A DNA stretch of 64,000 nt, from contig JAEZUI010000252.1 in NCBI GenBank assembly GCA_023421115.1, forward strand, positions 32,495 through 96,494, given 5' to 3'. Source of the stretch: Bacillota bacterium. GTDB taxonomy: Bacteria > Bacillota > Clostridia > Acetivibrionales > Acetivibrionaceae. Of this stretch, positions 44,526-53,713 are shown piece by piece. Made by a program: the position numbers and the translations under genes. Position 1 is the first letter of the stretch. The number at the start of each line of letters is the position of its first letter. The notes under the pieces are model-generated. The model was given only the letters and a program-made list of their open reading frames with translations, was not told the DNA's origin and made no database searches.

Positions 44526-45091
44526 TGAAAGATTTATCTCTACATTTAATGGATATAGTGCAGAACTCCGTTTCTGCAAAAGCGAGCAAAATTTGTATTT
44601 CCTTAATTGCTGACAAGGATGCAGACTTGTTGACTATGAAAATAGCAGACAATGGTGAAGGTATTGAAGAACATTTGCTAAAGGATATAACCAGTCCCTT
44701 TACGACTACAAGGAAGACTAGAAAAGTTGGGATGGGTATATCACTTCTTATGGCTTCGTCAAATATGGCGGAGGGTGACCTCAAAATCTATTCCAAAAGG
44801 TTTGAGGGTACTATATTGAAGGCATCTTTTAAAATATCTCACATTGATAGGTTACCTCTTGGTGATATAGCCGAAACAATGGTAACTTTAATTATGTCTA
44901 GTCCTGATATTGAATTTGAGTTATCTGTCAGTAATAAAAAGGATTGTTTCAAATTTACTACCATAGAGGTAAAAGAGCAGCTTAAAGAAGTGCCGATAAC
45001 ACAGTTTGAAGTATTAAGTTGGATACGTGACTATATAAACAGTGAAATAAAGATTATTTTTGGAGGGGTGTTAAATGAAATCCTTAGCTGA
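44525..45091 (+). CDS. GHKL ATPase (histidine-kinase-type ATP-binding domain)
   Basis: This 188-residue protein has a stand-alone GHKL domain: an N-box in DIVQNSVSAKAS, IADNGEGIE, the TTRKTRKVGMGISLLMASS lid, and GTILKASF. There is no sensor and no phospho-acceptor His domain, so it must partner with something else or act as an anti-sigma-type kinase. The C-terminal 60 residues are unusual and helical. It overlaps hydC by the stop/start and overlaps the next gene by 17 bases, which shows tight coupling within the hydrogenase operon. This placement is also found in other clostridial hydrogenase operons (from memory). Confidence 0.85.
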   Translation: MKDLSLHLMDIVQNSVSAKASKICISLIADKDADLLTMKIADNGEGIEEHLLKDITSPFTTTRKTRKVGMGISLLMASSNMAEGDLKIYSKRFEGTILKASFKISHIDRLPLGDIAETMVTLIMSSPDIEFELSVSNKKDCFKFTTIEVKEQLKEVPITQFEVLSWIRDYINSEIKIIFGGVLNEILS

Positions 45092-45443
45092 ATTAGAAGA
45101 AATCAGAAAGAAAACCCTTGATCAAATGAGTCTTAGGAAGAGTAATGACGGTATGAGGGTGATCGTAGGTATGGCTACTTGTGGTATAGCAGCTGGAGCA
45201 AGACCTGTTATGACTGCATTTGTGGAAGAATTAAACAAAAGGAACATGACAGATGTGACTGTTACTATGACTGGTTGCATAGGTGTTTGCAGACTTGAGC
45301 CTATTGTTGAAGTTTTTGATAAGGACGGAAATAAGACAACTTATGTGAAGATGACACCTGAAAAAGCAGCACGTATTGTTGCAGAACACATAGTTAACGG
45401 AAGAGTTTGTGCTGATTATACAATTGGAGAAGCAGATAAATAG
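45075..45443 (+). CDS. Small thioredoxin-fold 2Fe-2S ferredoxin-like protein
   Basis: This 122-residue protein resembles the C-terminal domain of NuoE. It has MATCGIAAGARPVM and TGCIGVCRLEPIVEV. The second cysteine of the first pair is replaced (CGIAAGA instead of CxxxxC), leaving three cysteines in the usual places, plus one in the C-terminus (RVCADY). It may carry a modified cluster or be structural. The start overlaps the preceding ATPase gene. It is probably an accessory electron carrier of the hydrogenase. Confidence 0.85.
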   Translation: MKSLAELEEIRKKTLDQMSLRKSNDGMRVIVGMATCGIAAGARPVMTAFVEELNKRNMTDVTVTMTGCIGVCRLEPIVEVFDKDGNKTTYVKMTPEKAARIVAEHIVNGRVCADYTIGEADK

Positions 45444-45490
45444 ATTTTACTATTAGTAATGATTACGCTCGTTTGCGGTATAAAAGGGGC

Positions 45491-45524
45491 AAAAACCTAG
45501 AGATTCAAAGTCTCTTGAGTTTTT
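45491..45524 (+). terminator. Intra-operon hairpin, possible attenuator
   Basis: AAAACCTAGAGA pairs imperfectly with TCTCTTGAGTTTTT, followed by T residues. It lies between the small ferredoxin and nuoF, where it could reduce read-through and set the ratio of subunits. Confidence 0.5.
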
Positions 45525-45549
45525 ATTTAATGTATAAGGAGGGTTATAA

Positions 45550-47358
45550 ATGCAATTATATAGATCGCATGTTCTGGTTTGCGGTGGTACAGGTTGTACT
45601 TCTTCAAATTCAGAGAAGATAATAGCGGAGTTTGATGCTCAGCTTGCAAGTAACAATCTTCAAAATGAAGTAAAGATAGTTAAGACAGGGTGTTTCGGTC
45701 TTTGTGCACAGGGTCCCATAATAGTTGTGTATCCTGAAGGCGCTATGTATACAATGGTTAAGGTTGAAGATATTAAGGAAATAACAGAAGAGCATTTACT
45801 AAAGGGTAGAATAGTTAAGAGATTACTTCTTTCTGATGGTAATGATGCTAATGAAGCTGACGACGCATCGAAGTCCTTAGAAAGCTCTGACTTTTTCAAA
45901 AGGCAAATGAGGATTGCCTTGAGAAACTGTGGAGTTATAAATCCTGAAGAGATAGATGAGTATATAGCATATGATGGTTACAAAGCCCTTGGAAAAGTTT
46001 TAACTGAGCTAAAACCGGTTGATGTTGTTGAAATAATGAAAAAATCAGGACTTCGTGGAAGAGGGGGCGGCGGATTCCCTACAGGACTAAAGTGGGACTT
46101 TGCTGCAAAACAGCCTGAAGGTAAGAAATATGTATGTTGTAATGCGGACGAGGGTGATCCGGGAGCATTCATGGACAGAAGTGTTCTTGAAGGAGATCCA
46201 CACTCACTAATTGAAGCAATGGCTATTGCAGCATATGCAATTGGGTCAGATGAAGGTTATGTGTATGTAAGAGCTGAGTATCCTATAGCTGTTAAGAGGC
46301 TTCAAATAGCTATAGATCAGGCAAAAGAATATGGACTTTTGGGTAAAAATATATTTGGAACAGATTTCAGTTTTGATTTGGAAATAAGACTTGGTGCAGG
46401 AGCTTTCGTATGTGGTGAGGAAACAGCACTTATGACTTCTGTTGAAGGACATAGAGGAGAGCCGAGACCAAGACCACCATTCCCAGCGGTTAAGGGATTG
46501 TGGGAAAAGCCTACCATACTAAACAATGTTGAAACCTATGCAAACGTTCCCGTTATTATTCTAAAAGGTGCTGAGTGGTTCTCAAGCATAGGAACTGAAA
46601 AGAGTAAAGGGACAAAAGTTTTTGCGGTTGGTGGAAAGATAAACAACACAGGTCTTGTCGAAATACCTATGGGTACAACTTTAAGAGAAGTTGTATATGA
46701 CATCGGAGGAGGAATACCAAACGGCAAGAAATTTAAAGCTGCTCAGACTGGTGGACCTTCGGGAGGATGTATTCCTGCAAGTCACTTAGATACACCAATT
46801 GACTATGATTCATTGATTCAGTTGGGATCTATGATGGGTTCCGGTGGACTTATAGTTATGGATGAAGATAACTGTATGGTTGATATAGCAAAGTTTTTCC
46901 TTGAATTCACAGTTGAAGAATCCTGTGGTAAATGTCCTCCATGCCGTATCGGAACAAAGAGAATGTTGGAAATTCTAGAGAGAATAACTGAAGGAAAAGG
47001 TGAAGAGGGAGATATTCAAAAGCTTGAGATTCTTGCAAAGAATATCAAAGCTTCAGCACTGTGCGGATTGGGGCAGACTGCACCAAATCCTGTTTTAAGT
47101 ACTTTAAAATATTTTAAAGATGAGTATATGGCTCACGTTGTGGATAAAAAGTGTCCTTCGGGGGTTTGTAAGTCAATGATGAAGTACGTTATAAATGCTG
47201 ATGCTTGTAAAAGCTGTGGTATTTGTGCAAAGCAATGTCCTGTTAGTGCTATCAGCGGAGAGAAGAAAGTACCATATATTATTGATCAAGATAAATGTAT
47301 TAAGTGTGGCGTGTGTATGGAAAAATGTCCGTTCAAAGCCATATATAAAAATGTTTAA
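45550..47358 (+). CDS. hydB: NuoF-like NADH-binding subunit of bifurcating hydrogenase (HydB-type)
   Basis: This is a 602-residue flavin and iron-sulfur subunit. An N-terminal thioredoxin-fold domain (VCGGTGCTSSNS, TGCFGLCAQGPI) is followed by the FMN/NADH fold: GRGGGGFPTGLKW, CNADEGDPGAFMDRS, GAGAFVCGEETALM and the ESCGKCPPCRIG cluster-binding motif. Two C-terminal 4Fe-4S motifs (CKSCGICAKQCPVSA, CIKCGVCMEKCPFKA) take electrons to HydA. NADH and ferredoxin electrons meet here in bifurcation. The start has AGGAGG upstream. Confidence 0.95.
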   Translation: MQLYRSHVLVCGGTGCTSSNSEKIIAEFDAQLASNNLQNEVKIVKTGCFGLCAQGPIIVVYPEGAMYTMVKVEDIKEITEEHLLKGRIVKRLLLSDGNDANEADDASKSLESSDFFKRQMRIALRNCGVINPEEIDEYIAYDGYKALGKVLTELKPVDVVEIMKKSGLRGRGGGGFPTGLKWDFAAKQPEGKKYVCCNADEGDPGAFMDRSVLEGDPHSLIEAMAIAAYAIGSDEGYVYVRAEYPIAVKRLQIAIDQAKEYGLLGKNIFGTDFSFDLEIRLGAGAFVCGEETALMTSVEGHRGEPRPRPPFPAVKGLWEKPTILNNVETYANVPVIILKGAEWFSSIGTEKSKGTKVFAVGGKINNTGLVEIPMGTTLREVVYDIGGGIPNGKKFKAAQTGGPSGGCIPASHLDTPIDYDSLIQLGSMMGSGGLIVMDEDNCMVDIAKFFLEFTVEESCGKCPPCRIGTKRMLEILERITEGKGEEGDIQKLEILAKNIKASALCGLGQTAPNPVLSTLKYFKDEYMAHVVDKKCPSGVCKSMMKYVINADACKSCGICAKQCPVSAISGEKKVPYIIDQDKCIKCGVCMEKCPFKAIYKNV

Positions 47359-47378
47359 AGAAAGGAGTGCATAAGATA

Positions 47379-49127
47379 ATGGAAATGGTTAATATAACTA
47401 TAGATACCCGTAAGATTCAAGTTCCAAAGAACTATACAATACTTGAGGCAGCTAAATCTGCTAATATAGACATACCCACTCTTTGCTACTTGAAAGATAT
47501 AAATGAGATTGGTGCCTGTCGTATGTGTGTTGTTGAAATCAAAGGTGCGAGAAGTCTTCAGGCTGCATGTGTGTACCCGGTTTCAGAAGGTCTTGAAATA
47601 TTTACTCAATCTCCTGCGGTTAGGGAGGCAAGAAAGGTTACACTTGAGCTTATTTTGTCAAATCATGACAAGAAGTGCCTTACTTGTGTAAGAAGCAAAA
47701 ACTGTGAGCTTCAGACATTATCTGAAGAATTAAATATTAAAGATATCAGGTTTGAAGGTGAGACTTATAAGTTGCCATTAGATGATTTCTCCCCTTCTGT
47801 AGTAAGAGATCCTAATAAGTGTATACTTTGTAGAAGATGTGTAAGCATGTGTAAAAATGTCCAGACGGTATCAGTAATTGATACAAACGAAAGAGGCTTT
47901 AAGACAATCGTATCCTCAGCCTTTAATAAATCCTTGAATGAAGTTCCATGTACAATGTGTGGACAGTGTATAAATGTATGTCCTGTAGGTGCTTTAAGAG
48001 AAAAGGATGATACAGATAAAGTGTGGGATGCTCTTGCAAATCCTGATCTTCATGTTGTTGTTCAGACTGCTCCTGCGGTAAGGGTTGCATTAGGTGAAGA
48101 ATTTGGTATGCCAATAGGTTCAAGGGTTACAAGCAATATGATTGCTTCTTTGAGACGTTTGGGCTTTAATAAAGTTTTTGATACTGATACAGCAGCAGAC
48201 CTTACTATTATGGAAGAGGGAACAGAGGTAATAAACAGAATAAAGAACGGTGGTAAACTTCCTGTTATTACTTCCTGTAGCCCTGGATGGATTAAATTCT
48301 GTGAACACTATTATCCTGAATTTTTAGATAATTTGTCATCCTGTAAGTCACCACATGAAATGTTTGGTGCAGTATTGAAATCTTACTATGCTGAAAAAGA
48401 AGGTATTGATCCTTCAAAGGTTTATGTTGTATCAATCATGCCTTGTACAGCTAAGAAATTTGAAGCAGCAAGACCTGAGATGGCTGCAACAGGTTATCCT
48501 GATGTTGATGTTGTTCTTACTACAAGAGAACTTGCTAAAATGATTAAAGAAGCAGGTATTGATTTTAGAGATCTTCCTGAAAGACAATTTGACGATCCTA
48601 TGGGTGAAGCATCTGGTGCAGGTGTTATTTTTGGAGCAACCGGAGGGGTTATGGAAGCTGCGCTAAGAACTGTTGCTGAGGTGTTGAGCGGACAATCCAT
48701 TGAGAATGTTGAATATGAGCAGGTTAGAGGTGTTGAAGGTATTAAAGAGGCAACTGTACAAGTTGGTGACTTGACACTTAAAGCTGCTGTTGCTCATGGA
48801 CTTGGAAATGCGAGAAAGCTTCTTGACAGAATAAAAGCCGGTGAAGCAGACTATCACTTTGTTGAAATAATGGCATGCCCAGGCGGATGTGTAAATGGAG
48901 GAGGCCAACCTATACAGCCTTCAAAGGTAAGAAGCTGGACTGACTTAAGAGCTGAAAGAGCAAAGGCAATTTATGCAGAGGACAGGGAGCTTCCAATAAG
49001 AAAATCCCATGAAAATCCAAAGATTAAGGCACTGTATGAGGAATATCTCGGAGAGCCCGGAGGACACAAATCACACAAACTCTTGCATACTCACTATGTT
49101 AAGAGAGAAAATTATCCTGTTGAATAG
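47379..49127 (+). CDS. hydA: [FeFe]-hydrogenase catalytic subunit (HydA)
   Basis: This protein of about 582 residues produces H2 at an H-cluster. N-terminal electron-transfer domains are: a 2Fe-2S plant-ferredoxin-type motif (IGACRMCVVEIKGA), a His-ligated 4Fe-4S motif (HDKKCLTC), and two 4Fe-4S motifs (CILCRRCVSMCKN, CTMCGQCINVCPVGA). The H-cluster domain has the canonical L1 TSCSPGWIKF, L2 MPCTAKKFEA and L3 EIMACPGGCVNGGG. This M3-type arrangement and its link with hydB and hydC fit the electron-bifurcating enzyme of fermentative clostridia. ATG 47379 is preferred to GTG 47367 because of the AAAGGAG position. It ends the operon. Confidence 0.96.
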   Translation: MEMVNITIDTRKIQVPKNYTILEAAKSANIDIPTLCYLKDINEIGACRMCVVEIKGARSLQAACVYPVSEGLEIFTQSPAVREARKVTLELILSNHDKKCLTCVRSKNCELQTLSEELNIKDIRFEGETYKLPLDDFSPSVVRDPNKCILCRRCVSMCKNVQTVSVIDTNERGFKTIVSSAFNKSLNEVPCTMCGQCINVCPVGALREKDDTDKVWDALANPDLHVVVQTAPAVRVALGEEFGMPIGSRVTSNMIASLRRLGFNKVFDTDTAADLTIMEEGTEVINRIKNGGKLPVITSCSPGWIKFCEHYYPEFLDNLSSCKSPHEMFGAVLKSYYAEKEGIDPSKVYVVSIMPCTAKKFEAARPEMAATGYPDVDVVLTTRELAKMIKEAGIDFRDLPERQFDDPMGEASGAGVIFGATGGVMEAALRTVAEVLSGQSIENVEYEQVRGVEGIKEATVQVGDLTLKAAVAHGLGNARKLLDRIKAGEADYHFVEIMACPGGCVNGGGQPIQPSKVRSWTDLRAERAKAIYAEDRELPIRKSHENPKIKALYEEYLGEPGGHKSHKLLHTHYVKRENYPVE

Positions 49128-49157
49128 TGTAATTTTGTTAAATTTAATGTATAATAA

Positions 49158-49191
49158 TAAGGTCAGGGTTAATAACCTGACCTTATTTTAG
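49158..49191 (+). terminator. Terminator of the hydrogenase operon
   Basis: TAAGGTCAGG pairs with CCTGACCTTA (AAGGTCAGG at 49159-49167, CCTGACCTT at 49176-49184), followed by ATTTT. It lies about 30 bases past the hydA stop. Confidence 0.88.
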
Positions 49192-49255
49192 TTACTCTTT
49201 GATTTTTACTGTTACAGATTCTTTTTACAGCTTTATACATAGTGGAGGTTTATTC

Positions 49256-49654
49256 ATGTGTGAGATAGAAGTAGTAGGTGCTGCAATCGTTAATGGAAAT
49301 AAAGTATTAGCAGCCCAACGTTCTGAAATAATGAAGTCTCCCTTGAAGTGGGAATTTGCAGGTGGGAAAGTTCACAAAAATGAAACTCATGAAGTAGCAC
49401 TAAAAAGGGAGCTGAGAGAAGAATTAGGTATTGATGCTGGTATTGGAGATTTTATTGCAATGGGATCTTCTGTAGTAGAAGATAAAAAAATAAATTTATA
49501 CGTATATAGTGCGCAAATCCTAGATGGGGTGCCTAAAAGAAATGAACATGCAAGAATTATGTGGGTTGATATAGACAAAATAATGGAATTAGATTGGGCT
49601 GAAGCAGATTTACCAGCATGTGAGAAATTACGTGATCTCTTTAGATTAGCTTGA
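49256..49654 (+). CDS. Nudix hydrolase (MutT/8-oxo-dGTP type)
   Basis: This 132-residue protein has the Nudix box GKVHKNETHEVALKRELREELG and fits the MutT/NUDG family, which remove oxidised nucleotides or similar substrates; the actual substrate is unknown. The N-terminus starts CEIEVVGAAIVNGNKVLAAQR. The start is ATG 49256 with GGAGG at about 49240; the open frame extends to 49199 without support. It is a single gene. Confidence 0.9.
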   Translation: MCEIEVVGAAIVNGNKVLAAQRSEIMKSPLKWEFAGGKVHKNETHEVALKRELREELGIDAGIGDFIAMGSSVVEDKKINLYVYSAQILDGVPKRNEHARIMWVDIDKIMELDWAEADLPACEKLRDLFRLA

Positions 49655-49777
49655 GTTTTAAGTAGGCATTTAGATTAGACCATTTCTAAAATATTCTACC
49701 TGTGAAATAGGCTTTAAACAAATAAAGGTTTATCCACTTCACAGTTTCATAAAATCAAAGAAAATAGGAGATCAAGG

Positions 49778-50305
49778 ATGGATATACACAAACTGATCGA
49801 AGCCAAAACAAGTATAAGAGCATATAAGACCGATGCTGTTCCGTTGGATACTGTACAAAGAATACTTAGGACTGCATCTATGGCACCATCATGGGCAAAT
49901 AGACAATGCTGGAGGTTTGTTGTTGTGGATACTCATGTTGGTAAAAACATTATAGGACAGTCATCGGGACAGCCGCAAATAATAAAGGCATGTAAGGATG
50001 CACCCTATGTTATAGTTCTTTGTGCATATATCAGAGATTCAGGAGTAAAGAATGGTCTTGAGTACTTTATGTTTGACAGCGGACTAGCTATGAGTAATCT
50101 GGTTTTAGCTGCTGAAGCTGAAGGTCTTTCTACATGTATAGTAGGATGGTTTAATGAAGGTGCTATAAGAGGCCTTTTGAATATTCCTCCGGAAGCGGTA
50201 GTGGTTGCTTTTACTCCACTAGGATATGCAGATGAAAGTAAAAGGCCTCGTAAAAGAAAGAAACGGGAAGAAGTTATATTTCACAATTCCTGGGGGAATA
50301 CCTAG
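49778..50305 (+). CDS. Nitroreductase-family FMN protein
   Basis: This 175-residue flavoenzyme has the N-terminal motif (EAKTSIRAYKTDAVP), a substrate-side ASMAPSWANRQCWRFVVVD segment and the GLSTCIVGWFN motif near the C-terminus. Members reduce nitro or other electrophilic compounds with NAD(P)H, or work in redox housekeeping; the substrate is unknown. It lies close upstream of a flavin reductase gene on the same strand, and the two may be linked. Confidence 0.9.
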   Translation: MDIHKLIEAKTSIRAYKTDAVPLDTVQRILRTASMAPSWANRQCWRFVVVDTHVGKNIIGQSSGQPQIIKACKDAPYVIVLCAYIRDSGVKNGLEYFMFDSGLAMSNLVLAAEAEGLSTCIVGWFNEGAIRGLLNIPPEAVVVAFTPLGYADESKRPRKRKKREEVIFHNSWGNT

Positions 50306-50402
50306 ATTCAGTCCTCTGAAATAAAGTGATTAGCACAAATAAAATAGCCTTATGTAAAGATAGTGAAAGCATAAATTGATATAAAACTAAGGTAAATGAG
50401 GT

Positions 50403-51002
50403 ATGAAGATGGCGAAACAGCAGTGGAAGCCAACAACTGCACTGAATCCGGTTCCAGCAGTTATGGTGACCTGTGCAGACAATGAAGGTAAACCAAATAT
50501 AATCACAATAGCATGGGCAGGTACAATCAATTCTAAACCACCTATGATTTCTATATCAATAAGAAAAGTAAGATATTCTTATAATCTAATAAAAGAAAAG
50601 GGCCAGTTTGCAATTAATCTTACTACAAGGGAATTAGCTTTCGCAGCTGACTTTTGCGGTGTTAAGTCAGGAAAGGATTTAGATAAGTTCGAAGTACTAA
50701 AGCTCACACCGGAAAAAGCATCGGAGATTGATGTGCCTCTAATAAAGGAGAGTCCTATCAATATTGAATGTGTAGTAAAGGATATTATTGAGCTAGGCTC
50801 CCATGACTTATTTATAGCTGAGGTAGTTGCGGTTAATATTGATGAAAAGCTCATAGATCACACCGGTAAACTCTGCATGGATAGAGCAGATCTAATTTGC
50901 TATTCCCACGGGGAATATTGGACTTTAGATAAGTCGTTGGGCTACTTTGGATACTCTGTTACAAAAAAGACTAAATTGAAAAGAAATATCAAAAAACGTT
51001 AA
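50403..51002 (+). CDS. Flavin reductase / FMN-binding split-barrel protein
   Basis: This 199-residue protein is of the flavin-reductase-like (DIM6/NTAB) type: an N-terminal TALNPVPAVMVTCADNEGKPN, then ISIRKVRYSYNLIKEKGQFAIN for FMN binding. A possible partner of the nitroreductase. ATG 50403 and 50409 are both possible; AAATGAGG precedes. A hairpin terminator follows. Confidence 0.88.
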   Translation: MKMAKQQWKPTTALNPVPAVMVTCADNEGKPNIITIAWAGTINSKPPMISISIRKVRYSYNLIKEKGQFAINLTTRELAFAADFCGVKSGKDLDKFEVLKLTPEKASEIDVPLIKESPINIECVVKDIIELGSHDLFIAEVVAVNIDEKLIDHTGKLCMDRADLICYSHGEYWTLDKSLGYFGYSVTKKTKLKRNIKKR

Positions 51003-51070
51003 TATATAAAATCCGATAAATATGCTTCATTTTCATTAAAAGCATATGAAAATATATAGTTTAATAAATA

Positions 51071-51134
51071 AAAATAGCATATAGTCCAAATGTATAACTG
51101 ATATTACATTTATGGACTTTATGCTATTTTTATA
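51071..51134 (+). terminator. Terminator after the flavin reductase
   Basis: AAAATAGCAT (51071-51080) pairs with ATGCTATTTT (51121-51130), with an inner stem (AGTCC...GGACT) and AATGTA/TACATT, followed by T. A long stem on the plus-strand transcript that can also work in reverse. Confidence 0.85.
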
Positions 51135-51198
51135 AGTTTGCCGTAATTAAGATTACCCATATTAACACTAGCAGTAACAAAAAATTACTTAATTTGAT

Positions 51199-51238
51199 AA
51201 AAAAACTGTGCAGCATAGGGGTTGATTATGCTGCACAG
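51199..51238 (-). terminator. Terminator of the GH1 gene
   Basis: On the minus strand CTGTGCAGCATA pairs perfectly with TATGCTGCACAG (51206-51217 with 51227-51238) over 9 nt, followed by TTTTTTT. It lies 43 bases past the bglA stop. Confidence 0.92.
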
Positions 51239-51280
51239 AACTATTAGATTTAGGGGGGTATAATATGAGTCTATTTTAAA

Positions 51281-52627
51281 TTACAATAATATTCCATTAT
51301 TTTGTATAACACTTTTATACCAATAACCACTTTGCTTTATAGTACGTTTTAAAGTATTAAAATCTACATGGATTATTCCAAATCTTTTTGAGTAACCGTA
51401 AGACCATTCAAAATTATCCAACAATGACCACAAATAATAGCCCTTCAAATTTACACCTTCTTCTATAGCATTATGACATTTCAGCAAATGCTCATGAAGG
51501 TAATTGATCCTTCTATCATCCCTTATATTTCCTTCGGTATCAATTATATCTTTAAAAGCAGCACCATTTTCTGATATGATAAGATCAAGCTTTCCATAGT
51601 CACTGTCGAGGCGTTTTAATAAATCATATAATCCTTGGGGATAAACTATCCAATCCATATCTGTCTTTTCAAAACTGTTAAGCTGATCGTCTATTGTTAT
51701 AAAATATTCCTTCTCATCGTGCTTAACAAATTCCGGAGAATAATAATTAATGGCTAAGAAATCGATAGGCTGTTTTATTATTTTTAAGTCCTCTACATTA
51801 TAGTTAAAGGATATACCCCTTTTATGATAATATTCCAAGATATCTTGGGGATAACTGCCCTTAAACAAAGGATCTAAAAACCATCTATTTAAAATTCCGT
51901 CAGAGGTATAGGCAGCAATTCTATCTTCTTCCTTTTGGGAAGCGGGATATTTAGTAGTCAAATTTAAAGCTATTCCGATTTTACCATTTAAACTCATATC
52001 TCTAAATATTGAAACAGCTTTGCCGTGTGATAACAATAAGTTGTGTACCACAGAAAGCGTTAGTTCCGGATCGGTTACACCCGGTGCGTGATTACCAAGC
52101 ATATATCCTAAAAATGCCACAATAAAAGGCTCGTTGTGAGTAAACCACATAGGAACAAGGTCGCCCAAATTCCTGAAAACGGAAGCCGAATATTCCTCAA
52201 AGTGTTTTATAGTCTCGCAATTTGTCCAACCACCATTATCCTGAAGTCTTTGGGGTAAGTCCCAATGAAAAAGAGTAACAGCCGGTTGAATACCGTTTTC
52301 TAAAAGAAGATTTATTAGCCTTTTGTAAAAGTCCATTCCTTTTTGATTAAGTTTTCCTGAGCCGTTGGGAAATAACCTTGGCCATGATATAGAAAATCTA
52401 TAGGACTTAAGCCCGATTTCTTTCATTAATTTTATATCATCCTTATAACGATGGTAGTGATCGCAGGCAATATCGCCTGTGTCGTTGTTTTGAATTTTAC
52501 CGGGAGTGTGACTAAAACGATCCCAGATGGATTCACCTTTTCCGTCTTCATCAAATGCACCTTCAACTTGATAGGATGCTGTTGCAGAACCCCATATAAA
52601 ATCTTCTGGAAAAGCTATTTTCTTCAT
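51281..52627 (-). CDS. bglA: GH1 beta-glucosidase
   Basis: This 448-residue cytosolic enzyme (no signal peptide) splits cellobiose or other beta-glucosides that enter the cell. GH1 features are clear: FPEDFIWGSATASYQVEGA at the start, the acid/base Glu in WFTHNEPF, the nucleophile Glu in IISENGAAF, and SLLDNFEWSYGYSKRFG near the end. The length is typical. It is divergent from an AraC regulator; the shared intergenic palindrome suggests local control. It is a downstream partner of the extracellular cellulosome. Confidence 0.95.
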   Translation of the reverse strand: MKKIAFPEDFIWGSATASYQVEGAFDEDGKGESIWDRFSHTPGKIQNNDTGDIACDHYHRYKDDIKLMKEIGLKSYRFSISWPRLFPNGSGKLNQKGMDFYKRLINLLLENGIQPAVTLFHWDLPQRLQDNGGWTNCETIKHFEEYSASVFRNLGDLVPMWFTHNEPFIVAFLGYMLGNHAPGVTDPELTLSVVHNLLLSHGKAVSIFRDMSLNGKIGIALNLTTKYPASQKEEDRIAAYTSDGILNRWFLDPLFKGSYPQDILEYYHKRGISFNYNVEDLKIIKQPIDFLAINYYSPEFVKHDEKEYFITIDDQLNSFEKTDMDWIVYPQGLYDLLKRLDSDYGKLDLIISENGAAFKDIIDTEGNIRDDRRINYLHEHLLKCHNAIEEGVNLKGYYLWSLLDNFEWSYGYSKRFGIIHVDFNTLKRTIKQSGYWYKSVIQNNGILL

Positions 52628-52726
52628 ATTATTCCATCCTTATTCAGTTTCTTCGTTATTTTATCTTATTATAACCTAATAAATTAACTATTGCCATTCA
52701 GAATATTATTTATTATTTCAATATCT

Positions 52727-52744
52727 TATGATAATATTATCATA
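52727..52744. promoter_or_regulatory. 18-bp perfect palindrome between bglA and the AraC gene
   Basis: TATGATAAT-ATTATCATA is a perfect inverted repeat centred in the 190-base divergent gap. It is placed to act as an operator for one or both genes. It is AT-only apart from one G and one C, so chance cannot be excluded. Confidence 0.5.
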
Positions 52745-52819
52745 CACATGTTTCTTAAAAAACTTTACATTCATTTTTGTTATGTAATGTTAAATATTAT
52801 AGGGTGGGAGGGTGTTTTA

Positions 52820-53713
52820 ATGAAATATACCAGATTTGTGACGGATATATCAATAGACCAATTTTCTCCTATAGTTTTGAAGAGCTTTCTGTTTACGCAA
52901 GGTTTGAATTTTCATGAGGGATTTAGATTGAAGGAAAGATATGTGTATGACTATGAGCTTGAATTTTTTGTCTATAGCAAAGGTGGCATGACCATTGATG
53001 ATAAGGAGTATAACATCAGTAAAGGTGATGTTGTATTCAGAAGGCCTGGACAATTTACCCAAGGAGTTATGCCCTACTCGTGTTATTTGATATGTATAGA
53101 CTTGCTGGGTAATACAGGTAAAGATCCTCAAACTTATGATTTTACCAAGGAACAGGAATTTCAGAATAATTACCGTAATTCACTTTTAGATGAGATACCT
53201 CCTGTATTTAAGCCTTCAAACCACCTTAAGTACCAAGAAATGTTTGATTTGGTTTTAAAAGAGTTTATAAATCCAAGGGATTTTTCAGGGATACTGCTAA
53301 AATCAACTGTACTAAAGATTATTTATGAGATATGTTCCGACATAAAAAATCCATTTATAAATAATGAAAATATAAATTCCGCCCACTATATGGCTGTGAA
53401 AAGAGCAAAAGAGTATATAGATTCCAATCTAAAGCAAAAGATTACGTTGAGTAAATTAGCCTCAATTGTAAACCTTAGTCCTACTTATTTCCACAAGGTT
53501 TTTACCGAAACTTTAGGGATTACACCAACTGAATACACTACAAACGTCAGAATTGATAAGGCAAAGGAGCTCTTGGTAAAAACAAACCTTCCTGTTTATG
53601 AAATTGCCATAGAATGCGGATATGACAATATTCCATACTTCAGTTATATATTTAAGAACAGGATTAATATTGCCCCGGGTGAATTTAGAAAGCGCCATAG
53701 CTATTTTATGTAA
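52820..53713 (+). CDS. AraC-family transcriptional regulator
   Basis: This 297-residue protein has an N-terminal cupin-type ligand-binding domain (about 20-140, with the YELEFFVYSKGGMTIDDKEY strand pair) and a C-terminal double helix-turn-helix (about 190-295, LSKLASIVNLSPTYFHKVFTE, then IAIECGYDNIPYFSYIFKNRINIAPGEFRKRH in two parts). It is divergent from bglA, so it probably responds to a beta-glucoside or another sugar and regulates bglA. The start ATG 52820 has GGGAGGG upstream; the frame runs back to 52691. Confidence 0.92.
   Translation: MKYTRFVTDISIDQFSPIVLKSFLFTQGLNFHEGFRLKERYVYDYELEFFVYSKGGMTIDDKEYNISKGDVVFRRPGQFTQGVMPYSCYLICIDLLGNTGKDPQTYDFTKEQEFQNNYRNSLLDEIPPVFKPSNHLKYQEMFDLVLKEFINPRDFSGILLKSTVLKIIYEICSDIKNPFINNENINSAHYMAVKRAKEYIDSNLKQKITLSKLASIVNLSPTYFHKVFTETLGITPTEYTTNVRIDKAKELLVKTNLPVYEIAIECGYDNIPYFSYIFKNRINIAPGEFRKRHSYFM

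Noticed and set aside
51241..51280. Ribosome-binding-like AGGGGGG followed by ATG at about 51264 as a small plus-strand gene
   Set aside because: The frame stops after four codons.
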